Origin: Okibacterium sp. HSC-33S16
Lineage (GTDB): Bacteria > Actinomycetota > Actinomycetes > Actinomycetales > Microbacteriaceae
NCBI RefSeq assembly: GCF_024171565.1
Contig: NZ_JALJZZ010000007.1
Span: 62,001 to 126,000 of the forward strand
Reading direction: 5' to 3'
DNA length: 64,000 bases
The notes beneath the pieces are model-generated. The model was not told the origin of the DNA, did not search any database, and worked only from the letters and a program-made list of their open reading frames with translations. A program made the position numbers and the translations under genes. Shown here piece after piece: positions 46,233 to 54,719 of this stretch (within the stretch, counting starts at the first letter, position 1; each line of letters begins with the position of its first letter).

Positions 46233-46493
46233 CTAACCCACCGGCACCGGCTCGGTGCCCACCGGTGTAAACGACTCGAAGACGCCGTAGGCAGCCGGTT
46301 CGCCTGAACAACCCGCTTTTCGACGGGGGTAGGTGCGCCCCAATTCGGGGGCTAGAGCTTCAAGCGGCACATGAGACTGTTGTCGGCTGGGATGAGTTTC
46401 TGGTCGACCAGCATGGGTCGTGAACGTCCCGATCAGAGGGCGTTTACCGGGGGTCGCTCGGCCGACGAAAGTCACCGGCGGGAGCATGAGCAC
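46233..46493 (-). CDS. orphan open reading frame, doubtful
   Basis: A GTG at 46493 or ATG at 46487 opens about 84-86 codons on the minus strand. The C-terminal third (AAYGVFESFTPVGTEPVPVG) has strongly gene-like codon usage, whereas the middle does not. A promoter-like pair TTGAAA-18-TATTAT (46536-46507) would put the start of transcription within about ten bases of the GTG. It could be a small gene or the remnant of a gene displaced by the flagellar locus. No family is recognised. Confidence 0.3.
   Translation of the reverse strand: MLMLPPVTFVGRATPGKRPLIGTFTTHAGRPETHPSRQQSHVPLEALAPELGRTYPRRKAGCSGEPAAYGVFESFTPVGTEPVPVG
46243..46259 (+). terminator. hairpin after the coiled-coil gene
   Basis: GGCACCG and CGGTGCC pair perfectly around a GCT loop, 32 bases after the stop codon. 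No U-tract. It overlaps the 3' end of the doubtful minus-strand frame. Confidence 0.4.
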
Positions 46494-46550
46494 ACGTCCG
46501 CTCTCAATAATACCTGACAAATGCTCGCGATTTCAAGTTGGAGAGAACCA

Positions 46551-46578
46551 TTGCCAGGGGGCCGCTCGCGGATAGAGT
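46551..46578 (+). promoter_or_regulatory. candidate housekeeping promoter for fliA
   Basis: TTGCCA and TAGAGT with a 16-base spacer fit a primary-sigma promoter. It would start transcription near 46585, upstream of all candidate fliA start codons. Earlier (class II) control of the flagellar sigma factor by the housekeeping polymerase would be logical. Confidence 0.45.
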
Positions 46579-46669
46579 TCCAGACGTACGTTGAGCGACG
46601 ACCCGAAAGACGTTGAACGGACATCGAGATCAGCCATGTATGAAGTGGAAGAGTGACCGGGGTCCAGCC

Positions 46670-47464
46670 TTGAATCGTGTTGAACGCAACCAATTAGTCG
46701 TCGAGAATTTACCTCTCGTCGGCTACCTCGTATCCGAGTTGTGCGCTACTGCCAGCCACCTCTCCCGCGACGATCTCGCTTCGGCGGGCTCCATCGCCCT
46801 GATCACATCGGCCGACTCCTTCAACACCGACCTTGGAGTTCCCTTCGGCGCATACGCCCGCAGGCGTATCCTCGGTGCCTTCGCCGATGAGATGCGGTCG
46901 AACGACTGGGCTACCCGTGGAGCCCGGCGCCGGATCAAGGAAACGCTGGCGATTCAGGAGACCCTCACCGCGGCCCTTGGTCGCGCACCTGGTATTGACG
47001 AGATGGCGTCTGCCCTCGGCGTCGACCGCGAGACTGTCGTCGCTGGCCTCACCGACGCTGCACGCACGGTGTCAACACTCGACGACACGACCGCTGAGTA
47101 CCTTGCTGCGGACATTCCGCTTCCTGAAGAGTCGCTCCTCGTCGCTGAGCGCCTCACCTACCTGCGCGCCGCAGTAGCTGCACTGCCCGAAAGCATGCGC
47201 TTCATCATTGAGCAGATCTACTTCGAAGACCGTGCGGTGAAGGACGTCGCTGCAGAACTCGGGATCACTCACTCCGCGGTGTCACAGCAGCGCGCTGAGG
47301 CCGTCCGTCTCATTCGCGACGGCATGTCGACGCACTATGCCGACGCGCCAGAGGAAGAGGCCATCACGCACTCTCGTGTTGCACCGGCTCGCCGCGCTGC
47401 GTACCTGACCGGCGTCGCCGAGCACGTTCTCCGTGCCGTGCAGCCCGCAGCCGTCGCAAGCTAA
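46670..47464 (+). CDS. fliA: RNA polymerase sigma factor for flagellar genes (FliA/WhiG type)
   Basis: About 264 residues. Region 2 contains VVENLPLVGYLVSELC, FGAYARRRILGAFADEMRSNDWATRGARRR; region 3 follows (ALGRAPGIDEMASALGVDRETV); region 4 has LPESMRFIIEQIYFEDRAVKDVAAELGITHSAVSQQR, the DNA-binding helix. It should recognise the three TAAC-N15-GNCGATAG promoters downstream. The TTG at 46670 gives the family N-terminus (NRVERNQLV) with GGGG upstream; ATG 46640 and TTG 46613 are alternatives. No flgM anti-sigma gene is seen in the window. Confidence 0.9.
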   Translation: MNRVERNQLVVENLPLVGYLVSELCATASHLSRDDLASAGSIALITSADSFNTDLGVPFGAYARRRILGAFADEMRSNDWATRGARRRIKETLAIQETLTAALGRAPGIDEMASALGVDRETVVAGLTDAARTVSTLDDTTAEYLAADIPLPEESLLVAERLTYLRAAVAALPESMRFIIEQIYFEDRAVKDVAAELGITHSAVSQQRAEAVRLIRDGMSTHYADAPEEEAITHSRVAPARRAAYLTGVAEHVLRAVQPAAVAS

Positions 47465-47507
47465 AGCGGAAGTCGACGACAGCCCAAAACATTTCTCCAA
47501 CGGGAGC

Positions 47508-47534
47508 TAACGCTCGGTGAAAACCAGTCGATAG
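47508..47534 (+). promoter_or_regulatory. FliA-type promoter of fliC
   Basis: TAAC, a 15-base spacer, then GTCGATAG, close to the sigma-28 consensus TAAA-N15-GCCGATAA. The flanks (a preceding C, and GCTNAGAG after the -10) are shared with the flgB promoter. Transcription would start about 60 bases before the fliC ATG. Confidence 0.85.
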
Positions 47535-47600
47535 CTGAGAGGGAACACACCGGACCATGGATGGGCCGGATCTCAACACCCAATCACGGAGGAAATCACC

Positions 47601-48797
47601 ATGGGTATGCAAATCAACACCAACATTTCGGCACTCAACTCGTACCGGAACCTCTCCAACACGCAGAACGACCTGTCGAAGTCGCTGGAGAAGCTCTCCA
47701 GTGGTCTCCGCATCAATCGTGCTGCAGATGACGCAGCTGGCCTCGCAATCTCCGAAGGCCTGCGTTCGCAGGTCGGCGGTCTCAAGGTCGCTGCACGCAA
47801 CGCCCAGGACGGCATCTCGGTCATCCAGACCGCTGAAGGCGCCCTGACCGAAACGCACTCCATCCTGCAGCGTCTCCGCGACCTCGCGGTCCAGGCCGGC
47901 AACGACTCGAACAACGCTGAGTCGCGCACGGCGATCAAGGTGGAGTCCGACCAGCTCGTATCCGAACTGGACCGTCTCAGCACGTCGTCCAACTTCAACG
48001 GAATCGACCTGTTGAAGGGCGACGTGGGCAACGGCACGGCGAAGCTTAGCTTCCAGATCGGCGCCAACGGCACGAAGGATAACCAGATCGACGTCGACCT
48101 CAGCAAGGCGAACGTTTCATCGATTGCATCGGCGCTTTCCGGCGGTGCGATTGGGGCTCCTGCCGCAACCTTCTCGCTGCCGACTGATGCCGCTGCGAGC
48201 ACCATCGCGGCGGGCGCAGCCACGTTCAGTGCTGTGCATGCAAACGGAACGACTACGGCAGTCTCGGTGAACATCACCGCCATACCAGCTGGTGGCGGTG
48301 TTCAGGGAGCTGTGGACCAGCTCAATAAGGACGCCGCCTTCAGCGCAAGCTTCAATGCAGAGGTCGTCAAAGATGCGAACGGTGCCGGCGTTGGAATCGC
48401 TGTCACTGCCAAGGACGGTTCGGTTATCGACCTGGGCGCTTCCGGCTTCGCAAGTGGCCTAACTGTCGAAGCGGCGGGTGCTTCCGTAACGGGTGGCCTG
48501 AAGTTCGACACCGCGGCAAACGCAAAGGCAGCGATCATCGAGCTGGATAAGCACATCACCTCCGTCTCCGCAGCCCGCGCAGACCTCGGTGCCGTGCAGA
48601 ACCGTTTCGAATCGACCATCAACAGCCTCAACGTGTCGAGCGAGAACCTGGCAGCTGCCGAGTCACGCATCCGCGACACCGACATGGCGTCCGAGATGGT
48701 CAACTACACCCGTGCGAACATCCTGTCGCAGGCCGGTACCGCCATGCTCGCGCAGGCGAACCAGTCCAACCAGGGCGTTCTGCAGCTCCTCGGCTAG
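47601..48797 (+). CDS. fliC: flagellin
   Basis: A 398-residue filament subunit. The N-terminal D0/D1 region has MQINTNISALNSYRNLSNTQ and SSGLRINRAADDAAGLAISEGL, with the D1 hotspot LQRLRDLAVQAGN; the C-terminal D1/D0 region ends RDTDMASEMVNYTRANILSQAGTAMLAQANQSNQGVLQLLG. The middle (about 150-300) is a variable, Ala/Thr/Val-rich surface domain. A strong GGAGGAAATCACC ribosome site precedes the ATG. It is a single-gene transcription unit between a FliA promoter and a terminator. Confidence 0.97.
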   Translation: MGMQINTNISALNSYRNLSNTQNDLSKSLEKLSSGLRINRAADDAAGLAISEGLRSQVGGLKVAARNAQDGISVIQTAEGALTETHSILQRLRDLAVQAGNDSNNAESRTAIKVESDQLVSELDRLSTSSNFNGIDLLKGDVGNGTAKLSFQIGANGTKDNQIDVDLSKANVSSIASALSGGAIGAPAATFSLPTDAAASTIAAGAATFSAVHANGTTTAVSVNITAIPAGGGVQGAVDQLNKDAAFSASFNAEVVKDANGAGVGIAVTAKDGSVIDLGASGFASGLTVEAAGASVTGGLKFDTAANAKAAIIELDKHITSVSAARADLGAVQNRFESTINSLNVSSENLAAAESRIRDTDMASEMVNYTRANILSQAGTAMLAQANQSNQGVLQLLG

Positions 48798-48811
48798 ACC
48801 GGGTCCTAGAC

Positions 48812-48870
48812 AACGCCCGGTGGCAGCCGAGCAGAAACTGGACCTTCTGTTTCGGCCGCCGCCGGGCGTT
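48812..48870 (+). terminator. terminator downstream of fliC
   Basis: AACGCCCGG (48812-48820) pairs with CCGGGCGTT (48862-48870), with a second inner helix (CCGAGCAGAA against TTCTGTTTCGG), and TTTCC follows. It would isolate highly expressed flagellin mRNA from fliD. Confidence 0.75.
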
Positions 48871-48902
48871 TCCGGCATCCACCCACAACGACGGGATCAC
48901 AA

Positions 48903-50240
48903 ATGGGACTCGCACTCGACGGCCTAGCTAGCGGTCTAGACACCAAAGCCCTCATCACCTCCCTCATGCAACTTGAGGCGATCCCCCAATCCCTTCTGAA
49001 GACCAAGGTCTCAAACACCCAATCTGCCATCACCGCACTCCAATCGCTCAACACCAAGATCTCGTCACTCGGCGACCTCGCGAACAAGGCAGCAAAACCG
49101 GACGCACTGGCCGTCTTCGCAGCGACGAGCAGCTCGGATAAAATTTCGGTTCGTGCAGCGCAGGGCGCGACACCCGGCCAGCTCGAAATCTTCGTGGAGA
49201 AGTTGGCGCAGGCGCAGACAACTGTGTCTGACACGGTCACAGCATGGCCGGAATCGGTCCTGACCATCACCGGATCCGACGGCAAACCAATGACAGTCAC
49301 TGCCGCGTCAACGGCACTCGACGATGTGGTGCAAGCCGTGAACGCAGCAAAGGCTGGCGTCACAGCAACCAAGGTGGCAGCGGGAAAAGACTCGTCTACC
49401 GGCGAACCACAGTACCGATTGCAGTTCATCGGGTCCGAGACAGGGGCAACGGGAGCCTTCTCGATATCCGGCACAGCAGTCGGACTGACCACTATCAAAG
49501 CCGCTCAGGACGCTGAAGCAACGCTCTGGAAAGGCACGTCCGCAGAGCAACTTCTCACCTCTCCGACTAACACTTTCACTGACATTCTTTCGGGCGTTTC
49601 CGTCACCGCGTCCGCCGTGTCGACTGACCCTGTAAGCATCAGCGTGAAGCGCGATGCCGCTGCAGCGACGAAGGTCGCTCAAGATTTTGTTGGATCCCTC
49701 AACGAGGTTTTCGCACTAATTTCTGTCAAATCCGTCGTGACAACAACTACGACAAACGGCGAGACGTCTGTCAATGGTGGCGTCTTCACCGGAGACAGTG
49801 CGGTGCGAAGCGCCCGCCAATCGCTTCTGAGCGCCGCCTCAATGCCCGTCAATGGATTCTCGCCATCCGAGATCGGGATCAGCATCACAAAAACAGGCGT
49901 GCTGGAATTCGACGCGGATAAGTTCAAGACCGCACTCTCCGAAAATCCAACCAAGGTCGAATCGATGATTCACGAACTCGGATCACGTGTGGCAGGCGTC
50001 GCTAGTCAAACTTCGGACAAATACAACGGCACTCTCACCTCGAAAATTACCGGGCAAGAGTCGTTAGCGAAGAATCTCAACGGGCAAATCGAGGAATGGG
50101 ATACCCGCCTCGAAAACCGGCGTGCGACCCTCTCACGCACTTACTCCGCAATGGAAGTTCGACTCAGCGCGCTGAACGCTCAGTCGTCCTATCTCACCTC
50201 GCAACTCGCTTCACTGAACCCCGGAAACTCGCAGAAATGA
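48903..50240 (+). CDS. fliD: flagellar filament cap protein
   Basis: A 445-residue FliD. The N-terminal domain starts GLALDGLASGLDTKALITSLMQLEAIPQSLLKTK, and the C-terminal domain has the FliD_C pattern (FTGDSAVRSARQSLL, SPSEIGISITKTGVLEFDADKFKTALSENP) and ends in a coiled helix. It caps the filament tip and helps flagellin fold. Codon choice is visibly less GC-biased than in the basal-body genes. It overlaps fliS as ATGA. Confidence 0.95.
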   Translation: MGLALDGLASGLDTKALITSLMQLEAIPQSLLKTKVSNTQSAITALQSLNTKISSLGDLANKAAKPDALAVFAATSSSDKISVRAAQGATPGQLEIFVEKLAQAQTTVSDTVTAWPESVLTITGSDGKPMTVTAASTALDDVVQAVNAAKAGVTATKVAAGKDSSTGEPQYRLQFIGSETGATGAFSISGTAVGLTTIKAAQDAEATLWKGTSAEQLLTSPTNTFTDILSGVSVTASAVSTDPVSISVKRDAAAATKVAQDFVGSLNEVFALISVKSVVTTTTTNGETSVNGGVFTGDSAVRSARQSLLSAASMPVNGFSPSEIGISITKTGVLEFDADKFKTALSENPTKVESMIHELGSRVAGVASQTSDKYNGTLTSKITGQESLAKNLNGQIEEWDTRLENRRATLSRTYSAMEVRLSALNAQSSYLTSQLASLNPGNSQK

Positions 50241-50665
50241 CTCTGACAAACTTCGCTGCACAGCGGGCCAAATTCAACCGCGAGGCCATCCTTTCGGCTA
50301 CCCCTGCAGCACTTCTTACAATGCTTTACGATCGACTTCTGCTCGACTTGGGACGCGCGGAAGCGGCCCAGCAGCGGGAGGACTGGGACGCCGCGAGAGA
50401 GAATCTGCTGCATGCACAGGACATCGTCGCCGAACTTTCGGGCTCGCTCGACCTCGACGCTTGGACTGGCGCTCGGGACATGTTCAGCCTCTATACGTAC
50501 GTCAACGGCCTCTTGATCACCGCAAACATCAACCGCAACATTTCGCACACGCAAGAGAGCATCGCGGTGCTTGGTCCCCTACGCGAGGCATGGCACCATG
50601 CCGCTGAGTCGGCGGCCGCTGATCGCCCCGTGGTGGCAGCGAATGGGACGCTCGGAATTGGCTGA
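50237..50665 (+). CDS. fliS: flagellin export chaperone
   Basis: A 142-residue FliS-family chaperone that binds unfolded flagellin. Recognisable stretches are REAILSATPAALLTMLYDRLLLDLGRAEAAQQ and ARDMFSLYTYVNGLLITANINRNI, both helical as in the family. The ATG overlaps the fliD stop as ATGA; a longer frame to 50096 lies inside fliD. Confidence 0.92.
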   Translation: MTLTNFAAQRAKFNREAILSATPAALLTMLYDRLLLDLGRAEAAQQREDWDAARENLLHAQDIVAELSGSLDLDAWTGARDMFSLYTYVNGLLITANINRNISHTQESIAVLGPLREAWHHAAESAAADRPVVAANGTLGIG

Positions 50666-50948
50666 CCAACAGCTGTCTGTGTGGACCGACATCCTCGATG
50701 CCTTGGAGGCAGACTTGGCGCGGGGGGTCGACTTGGACCAGATTGACTCCTGGGCAGCGCCAACTGACGCTGGCCCCATTCCCGAGGAACTCGTCGACCG
50801 TGCTCGAACCGTTCTTGAAGCGCAACACCGACTAGCGGCCGAACTGACGCTCGAGCGCGAAACCATCGGGAGGCACTTGGCCGCTTTGCGAACCGTGCCC
50901 TCCGCCCAGAACACCTACCGCTCGGTGTATCTCGACACCATCGGATAG
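50643..50948 (+). CDS. small helical protein at the fliT position
   Basis: A 101-residue, all-helical-looking protein with a central LDQIDSWAAPTDAGPIPEELVDRARTVLEAQHRLAAELTLERETIGRHLAAL. FliT-type chaperones are short, helical and follow fliS in many flagellar loci, so this is probably the FliD/FliT chaperone equivalent, but sequence conservation is too low to name it safely. The ATG overlaps fliS by 23 bases. Confidence 0.7.
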   Translation: MGRSELADQQLSVWTDILDALEADLARGVDLDQIDSWAAPTDAGPIPEELVDRARTVLEAQHRLAAELTLERETIGRHLAALRTVPSAQNTYRSVYLDTIG

Positions 50949-50975
50949 CGCGAGGCCGAACGCTTAATCTGTTTC

Positions 50976-51002
50976 TAACGAAAACTCCGGTCCCGCCGAT
51001 AG
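50976..51002 (+). promoter_or_regulatory. FliA-type promoter of the flgB operon
   Basis: TAAC, exactly 15 bases, then GCCGATAG: seven of eight matches to the sigma-28 -10 consensus. The adjacent GCTAAGAG is nearly identical to the segment after the fliC promoter. It should start the long basal-body/hook transcript about 70 bases before flgB. Confidence 0.88.
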
Positions 51003-51078
51003 CTAAGAGTGAGCACGGATTGCTCACCCCTTAGGCCACGGATCGGCCGCACTGATTTTTCTCGCGAAACGGTTAATC

Positions 51079-51420
51079 GTGCTTGAATCCGTGACTTCTG
51101 CTGCGCTCTCGAGCGCTCTCGACGGGCTGTCGATGCGTCAGCGCGCCATTGCGAACAACATCGCGAACGTGAACACGGCGGGATACCGCGCACAGCGAGT
51201 GTCATTTGAAGATGCGCTGGCGAATTCCGTTCGATCTGGAAGCGGCGTCACGGCCGCGACCCTGCAGGAATCGCTTGAGCCCACGCAGCTCAACGGCAAC
51301 AACGTGAACCTTGACACCGAAACACTCTCCAACATCGACACCGTGCTGCGCTATCAGTTCGCCGCACGAGCCGTTGAAGGAACATTCACGAGCGTTCGCT
51401 CAGCGATGAGGACCAGCTAA
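51079..51420 (+). CDS. flgB: flagellar proximal rod protein
   Basis: A 113-residue rod protein. The N-terminal rod/hook helix carries RQRAIANNIANVNTAGYRAQRVSFEDAL; the C-terminal helix ends RAVEGTFTSVRSAMR, as in FlgB. The GTG start is at 51079. Its TAA stop overlaps the flgC ATG by one base. Confidence 0.94.
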   Translation: MLESVTSAALSSALDGLSMRQRAIANNIANVNTAGYRAQRVSFEDALANSVRSGSGVTAATLQESLEPTQLNGNNVNLDTETLSNIDTVLRYQFAARAVEGTFTSVRSAMRTS

Positions 51421-51812
51421 TGACTTTTGACGCAATCGGCATCGCTGGCTCGGCCCTGACCGTGCACCGCAAATGGCTAGACGCTGTCTCGGACAACATC
51501 GCCAACGTGAACACGGTGACGAGCACCGACGGTGATGCGTTCCAAGCCCGATACGTCCTGGCCCAGGCCGGGGAGGGCACCAGCGGGGTGCACGTGGCCG
51601 GAGCCGCCTACGGCGACGCCGAGGGCCGGATCGTGTACCAGCCCGACCACCCGCTCGCCGATGAGGAGGGCTATGTCCGATACCCGGACATCGATATGGC
51701 CTCGCAAATGGGACAGCTCATCATGGCCCAGCGCGGTTACCAGGCGAACGCTGCTGTGGTCGACCGGGCCAAGGAAACCTACCAGGCCGCACTTCAGATC
51801 GGACGCTCATAA
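51420..51812 (+). CDS. flgC: flagellar rod protein
   Basis: A 130-residue rod protein with the N-terminal IAGSALTVHRKWLDAVSDNIANVNT and the C-terminal FlgC signature YVRYPDIDMASQMGQLIMAQRGYQANAAVVDRAKETYQAAL. It polymerises with FlgB and FliE into the proximal rod that crosses the membrane and wall. One-base stop/start overlaps join it to flgB and fliE. Confidence 0.95.
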   Translation: MTFDAIGIAGSALTVHRKWLDAVSDNIANVNTVTSTDGDAFQARYVLAQAGEGTSGVHVAGAAYGDAEGRIVYQPDHPLADEEGYVRYPDIDMASQMGQLIMAQRGYQANAAVVDRAKETYQAALQIGRS

Positions 51813-52120
51813 TGCCTATGCCCATCGATGCCATCTCGGCACTTCAGGGATCCGTCGGCGTCGGCTCGGCCGCGACGACCGCACCGGCCGTCACCGACGG
51901 ATCTGCATTTGCCAACGTCCTCGGCGGAGCGATTGACAACGTTCAGCAACTTCAGTCGACCTCCAACGAGCTCGCTGTCAAAGCCGTGACAGGCGATCTC
52001 AACGACATCCACACCGCGACGATCGCCTCGACGCGCGCGCAGGTCACCCTTGAGCTCGTTGCCGCAGTACGCAATAAGGGCGTTGACGCGTTCAACGAGA
52101 TCATGAGGATGCAGGCGTAA
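51812..52120 (+). CDS. fliE: flagellar hook-basal body adaptor
   Basis: A 102-residue FliE. The conserved C-terminus (VKAVTGDLNDIHTATIASTRAQVTLELVAAVRNKGVDAFNEIMRMQA) forms the family helices that link the MS ring to the rod. The N-terminal 40 residues are a variable Ser/Ala/Thr linker. It is coupled by one-base overlaps to flgC and fliF. Confidence 0.94.
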   Translation: MPMPIDAISALQGSVGVGSAATTAPAVTDGSAFANVLGGAIDNVQQLQSTSNELAVKAVTGDLNDIHTATIASTRAQVTLELVAAVRNKGVDAFNEIMRMQA

Positions 52121-53703
52121 TGCCCCAGCAGATCACGTCAGCTTTCGGACGGCTCATGGCCGCCGTTCGGAGTTTCAGCCTGGCACAGCGAACCATCGCC
52201 ATCCTTGGCGTTGCCGTGCTCGCCCTCGGCATCTTCGCGGTGTCGGCGTGGCTGATGAAGCCGGCGTACACGCCGCTGTTCTCCGGGTTAAGCCCCGCCG
52301 ACGCCAGCACGATCGTCGAGCAGCTCGACGCCAACGGCGTCAGCTACGAGCTGGCCAACGGTGGCGCCACCATTCTCGTTCCCGAACAGAACGTCTACGC
52401 CGAGCGGCTTACCGCGGCAGCGGCGGGTCTGCCCTCGTCAAGCACTGGCGGATACTCGCTGCTCGACGAGATGGGTGTGACCTCGTCAGAGTTCCAGCAG
52501 TCCGTCACATACAAGCGGGCGCTCGAAGGCGAGCTGGCCTCGACCATCTCCGCTCTGGATGGCGTGACAACCGCGACCGTTCGACTTGCTGTACCGGAAG
52601 AAACGGTATTCGTTTCGGAAAAATCGAGCCCAACGGCATCCGTTTTTGTGGAGACGAAGAATGGCGTCACTTTGACGGCAGAGCAGGTGCAGGCGATTAC
52701 GCACCTGACGTCGGCGTCGGTGGACGGCATGAAGGCGGAGGACGTGGCGGTCATCGACTCGAAGGGCACCGTGCTCTCGGCGGTCGGGGTTGGTGCGACC
52801 GGATCTGCGGCGCAGCAAACGAGCGACTACGAGCAGCGCGTGCGCGCGTCGGTTCAGGCAATGCTTGACCGGATCGTCGGGCCAGGCAACTCGTCGGTCA
52901 TCGTCGCGGCGGGGGTCAACCTTGAGACGGCCGAGCGGGTCGAGGAGTCGTTTGTGACTCCCGAAGGTGCGCCGGTTCTCGACGAAGCGTCATCGAAGGA
53001 GTCGTATGTCGGCTCGGGCGGCGGAAACGCCGGAGTGCTCGGACCGGACAACATCGCTGTTCCGGAGGGAACCTCCGGCAACGGCAACTACACGTCCGAA
53101 TCGACCACCAAGAACAATGCGGTCGACAAGGTGACGGAGACGCGCACCATTCCGGCTGGCTCGATTGACCGTCAGACGGTATCCGTGGCGCTGAGTGCTG
53201 AAGCTGCAGGAAACATCAACGTGAACGACATCACTTCGCTGGTCGAGTCAGCTGCTGGTATCGACGCGGACCGGGGCGACGCCGTCACCGTCGAGGTGGT
53301 CAACTTCACGACCTCAGCAGCGGACGAAGCGGCCGCGGCCATCTCTGCCGCCGAGAAGGCTGCAGCCGACGAGCGCACCACGCTCCTCATTCGCACCGGC
53401 ATTATCGCTGCAGCAGTTCTCGCAGCTGCGATCATCGCGCTCGTGCTGGTGAACCGTAACCGCCGCCGCCGGCAAGAGGCGCTGGCGAGCCAGTCCAACC
53501 TCGAGCCGGGCGAGTTCCGCGACCTCGTGTTAGCCGACGCAGGCGCGACCGAGGTGCTGACCGCCCTGCCCGAACCGCAGCCGCTCGCTGGGCCGAACTC
53601 GATGGAGCGTACTCGCGCCGAGATCGGCTCGCTCGCCGAGCGGAACCCCGAGAAGACCGCCGCCTTCCTCCGCGGCCTCATGGATGAGAAGCAGCCCGTA
53701 TGA
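52120..53703 (+). CDS. fliF: flagellar MS-ring protein
   Basis: A 527-residue MS-ring subunit with two membrane helices: TIAILGVAVLALGIFAVSAWLM (about 22-45) and LIRTGIIAAAVLAAAIIALVLVN (about 425-450). The ring-building domain between has the family stretches YTPLFSGLSPADASTIVEQLDANGVSYEL and YSLLDEMGVTSSEFQQSVTYKRALEGELASTI. The C-terminal cytoplasmic tail (KTAAFLRGLMDE) binds FliG. It overlaps fliG by four bases. Confidence 0.96.
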   Translation: MPQQITSAFGRLMAAVRSFSLAQRTIAILGVAVLALGIFAVSAWLMKPAYTPLFSGLSPADASTIVEQLDANGVSYELANGGATILVPEQNVYAERLTAAAAGLPSSSTGGYSLLDEMGVTSSEFQQSVTYKRALEGELASTISALDGVTTATVRLAVPEETVFVSEKSSPTASVFVETKNGVTLTAEQVQAITHLTSASVDGMKAEDVAVIDSKGTVLSAVGVGATGSAAQQTSDYEQRVRASVQAMLDRIVGPGNSSVIVAAGVNLETAERVEESFVTPEGAPVLDEASSKESYVGSGGGNAGVLGPDNIAVPEGTSGNGNYTSESTTKNNAVDKVTETRTIPAGSIDRQTVSVALSAEAAGNINVNDITSLVESAAGIDADRGDAVTVEVVNFTTSAADEAAAAISAAEKAAADERTTLLIRTGIIAAAVLAAAIIALVLVNRNRRRRQEALASQSNLEPGEFRDLVLADAGATEVLTALPEPQPLAGPNSMERTRAEIGSLAERNPEKTAAFLRGLMDEKQPV

Positions 53704-54719
53704 CGAACGCAACAGCCGAGCTGACCGGCACCCAAAAGGTCGCGGTCGTGCTGATGAACATGGAGCAGCAGCAGGCCGCCCTGGTCATGCAGCAATTCAC
53801 GGACACCGAGGCCGAAGAGATCACTGCCGAGATCGTGCGGATGCGACGGGTCGAGTCGCACGTCGCCGAGCAAGCCTTGACGGAATTCCACGAACTCACT
53901 CTCGAGGATCGACTGAATTCCCGGGGCGGCAGCGACGTCGCTGCTGGGCTGCTTGAAGCATCATTCGGTTCCGAGCGCGCGACCGGCGTCATGAATCGAG
54001 TGACGGCATCCATGGCTGGGCGATCATTTGAATTTTTCAACACCGCCGAGCCGTCGCAGATCGTCACACTGCTGGAGGGTGAACTTCCCCAGACCATCGC
54101 ACTCGTTCTGGCGCATCTCCGGCCCGGGCTCGCCTCGGCGGCACTGGCCGGACTTACCGATTCCCTGCGCACCGATGTGGCTGAATGCATCGCCGCGATG
54201 GGCCCCGCAACGCCCGAGGCTGTACGAATTGTCGCAGGCGCACTTCGCCTGCGCTCAGGCGGCGTTGTAGCTGCACGGTCAGCAACGGATGTTGTCGGTG
54301 GCGTTCGCCCCCTCCTCGACATCATCAATCAAAGTGACGTGGCAACCGAGCGGGCGCTGCTGGCCGGACTGGAAGAGCGTGACCCGGCACTCGCCGAGGA
54401 GATCCGCGCGCTCATGCTGACCTTCGCCGACATCGTCAAACTCGAAGAGCGCGACGTGCAGCTCGTTCTCCGTGGTGTCGATCCCGCCAACCTGGCCCTC
54501 GCTATGAAGGGTGCGGCCGCGCCTGTCATCGAGACGATTCGATCGAACCTGTCTGAGCGCAACCGTGAACTGCTCGACGACGAGATCGCCAACCTAGGTC
54601 CAGTGCGCATGTCCCAGGTGGACGATGCGCGGGCCGCCATCGTCCGCTCGATCCGCGATATGGAAGCGGACGGTCGCATCGTTCTCACTCGCGGGGACGA
54701 AGATCAATATGTCGACTAA
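53700..54719 (+). CDS. fliG: flagellar motor switch protein
   Basis: A 339-residue FliG. The N-terminal domain (TGTQKVAVVLMNMEQQQAALVMQQFTDTEAEEI) binds FliF, and the C-terminal torque domain has LRGVDPANLALAMKGAA followed by RSNLSERNRELLDDEIANLGPVRMSQVDDAR, with the conserved charged residues that face MotA. It ends VLTRGDEDQYVD. It transmits torque and, through FliM and FliN, direction switching. Confidence 0.96.
   Translation: MTNATAELTGTQKVAVVLMNMEQQQAALVMQQFTDTEAEEITAEIVRMRRVESHVAEQALTEFHELTLEDRLNSRGGSDVAAGLLEASFGSERATGVMNRVTASMAGRSFEFFNTAEPSQIVTLLEGELPQTIALVLAHLRPGLASAALAGLTDSLRTDVAECIAAMGPATPEAVRIVAGALRLRSGGVVAARSATDVVGGVRPLLDIINQSDVATERALLAGLEERDPALAEEIRALMLTFADIVKLEERDVQLVLRGVDPANLALAMKGAAAPVIETIRSNLSERNRELLDDEIANLGPVRMSQVDDARAAIVRSIRDMEADGRIVLTRGDEDQYVD

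Larger units (their letters stand above)
46212..46669. other. 458-base intergenic region before fliA
   Basis: Contents seen: a hairpin at 46243-46259 after the coiled-coil gene; a minus-strand open frame (46233 to about 46493) behind a good minus-strand promoter; and a plausible plus-strand promoter for fliA at 46551-46578. The segment 46300-46480 has no other recognisable feature. The three-base-rich motifs near 46290 resemble part of a c-di-GMP riboswitch but lack its conserved core. Confidence 0.5.

Noticed and set aside
46240-46345. c-di-GMP-I riboswitch upstream of fliA
   Set aside because: A TAGGCAGCCGG segment resembles the 3' part of that aptamer, but the invariant GGACGCAAAGCC and 5' core are missing and the strand also reads as coding.
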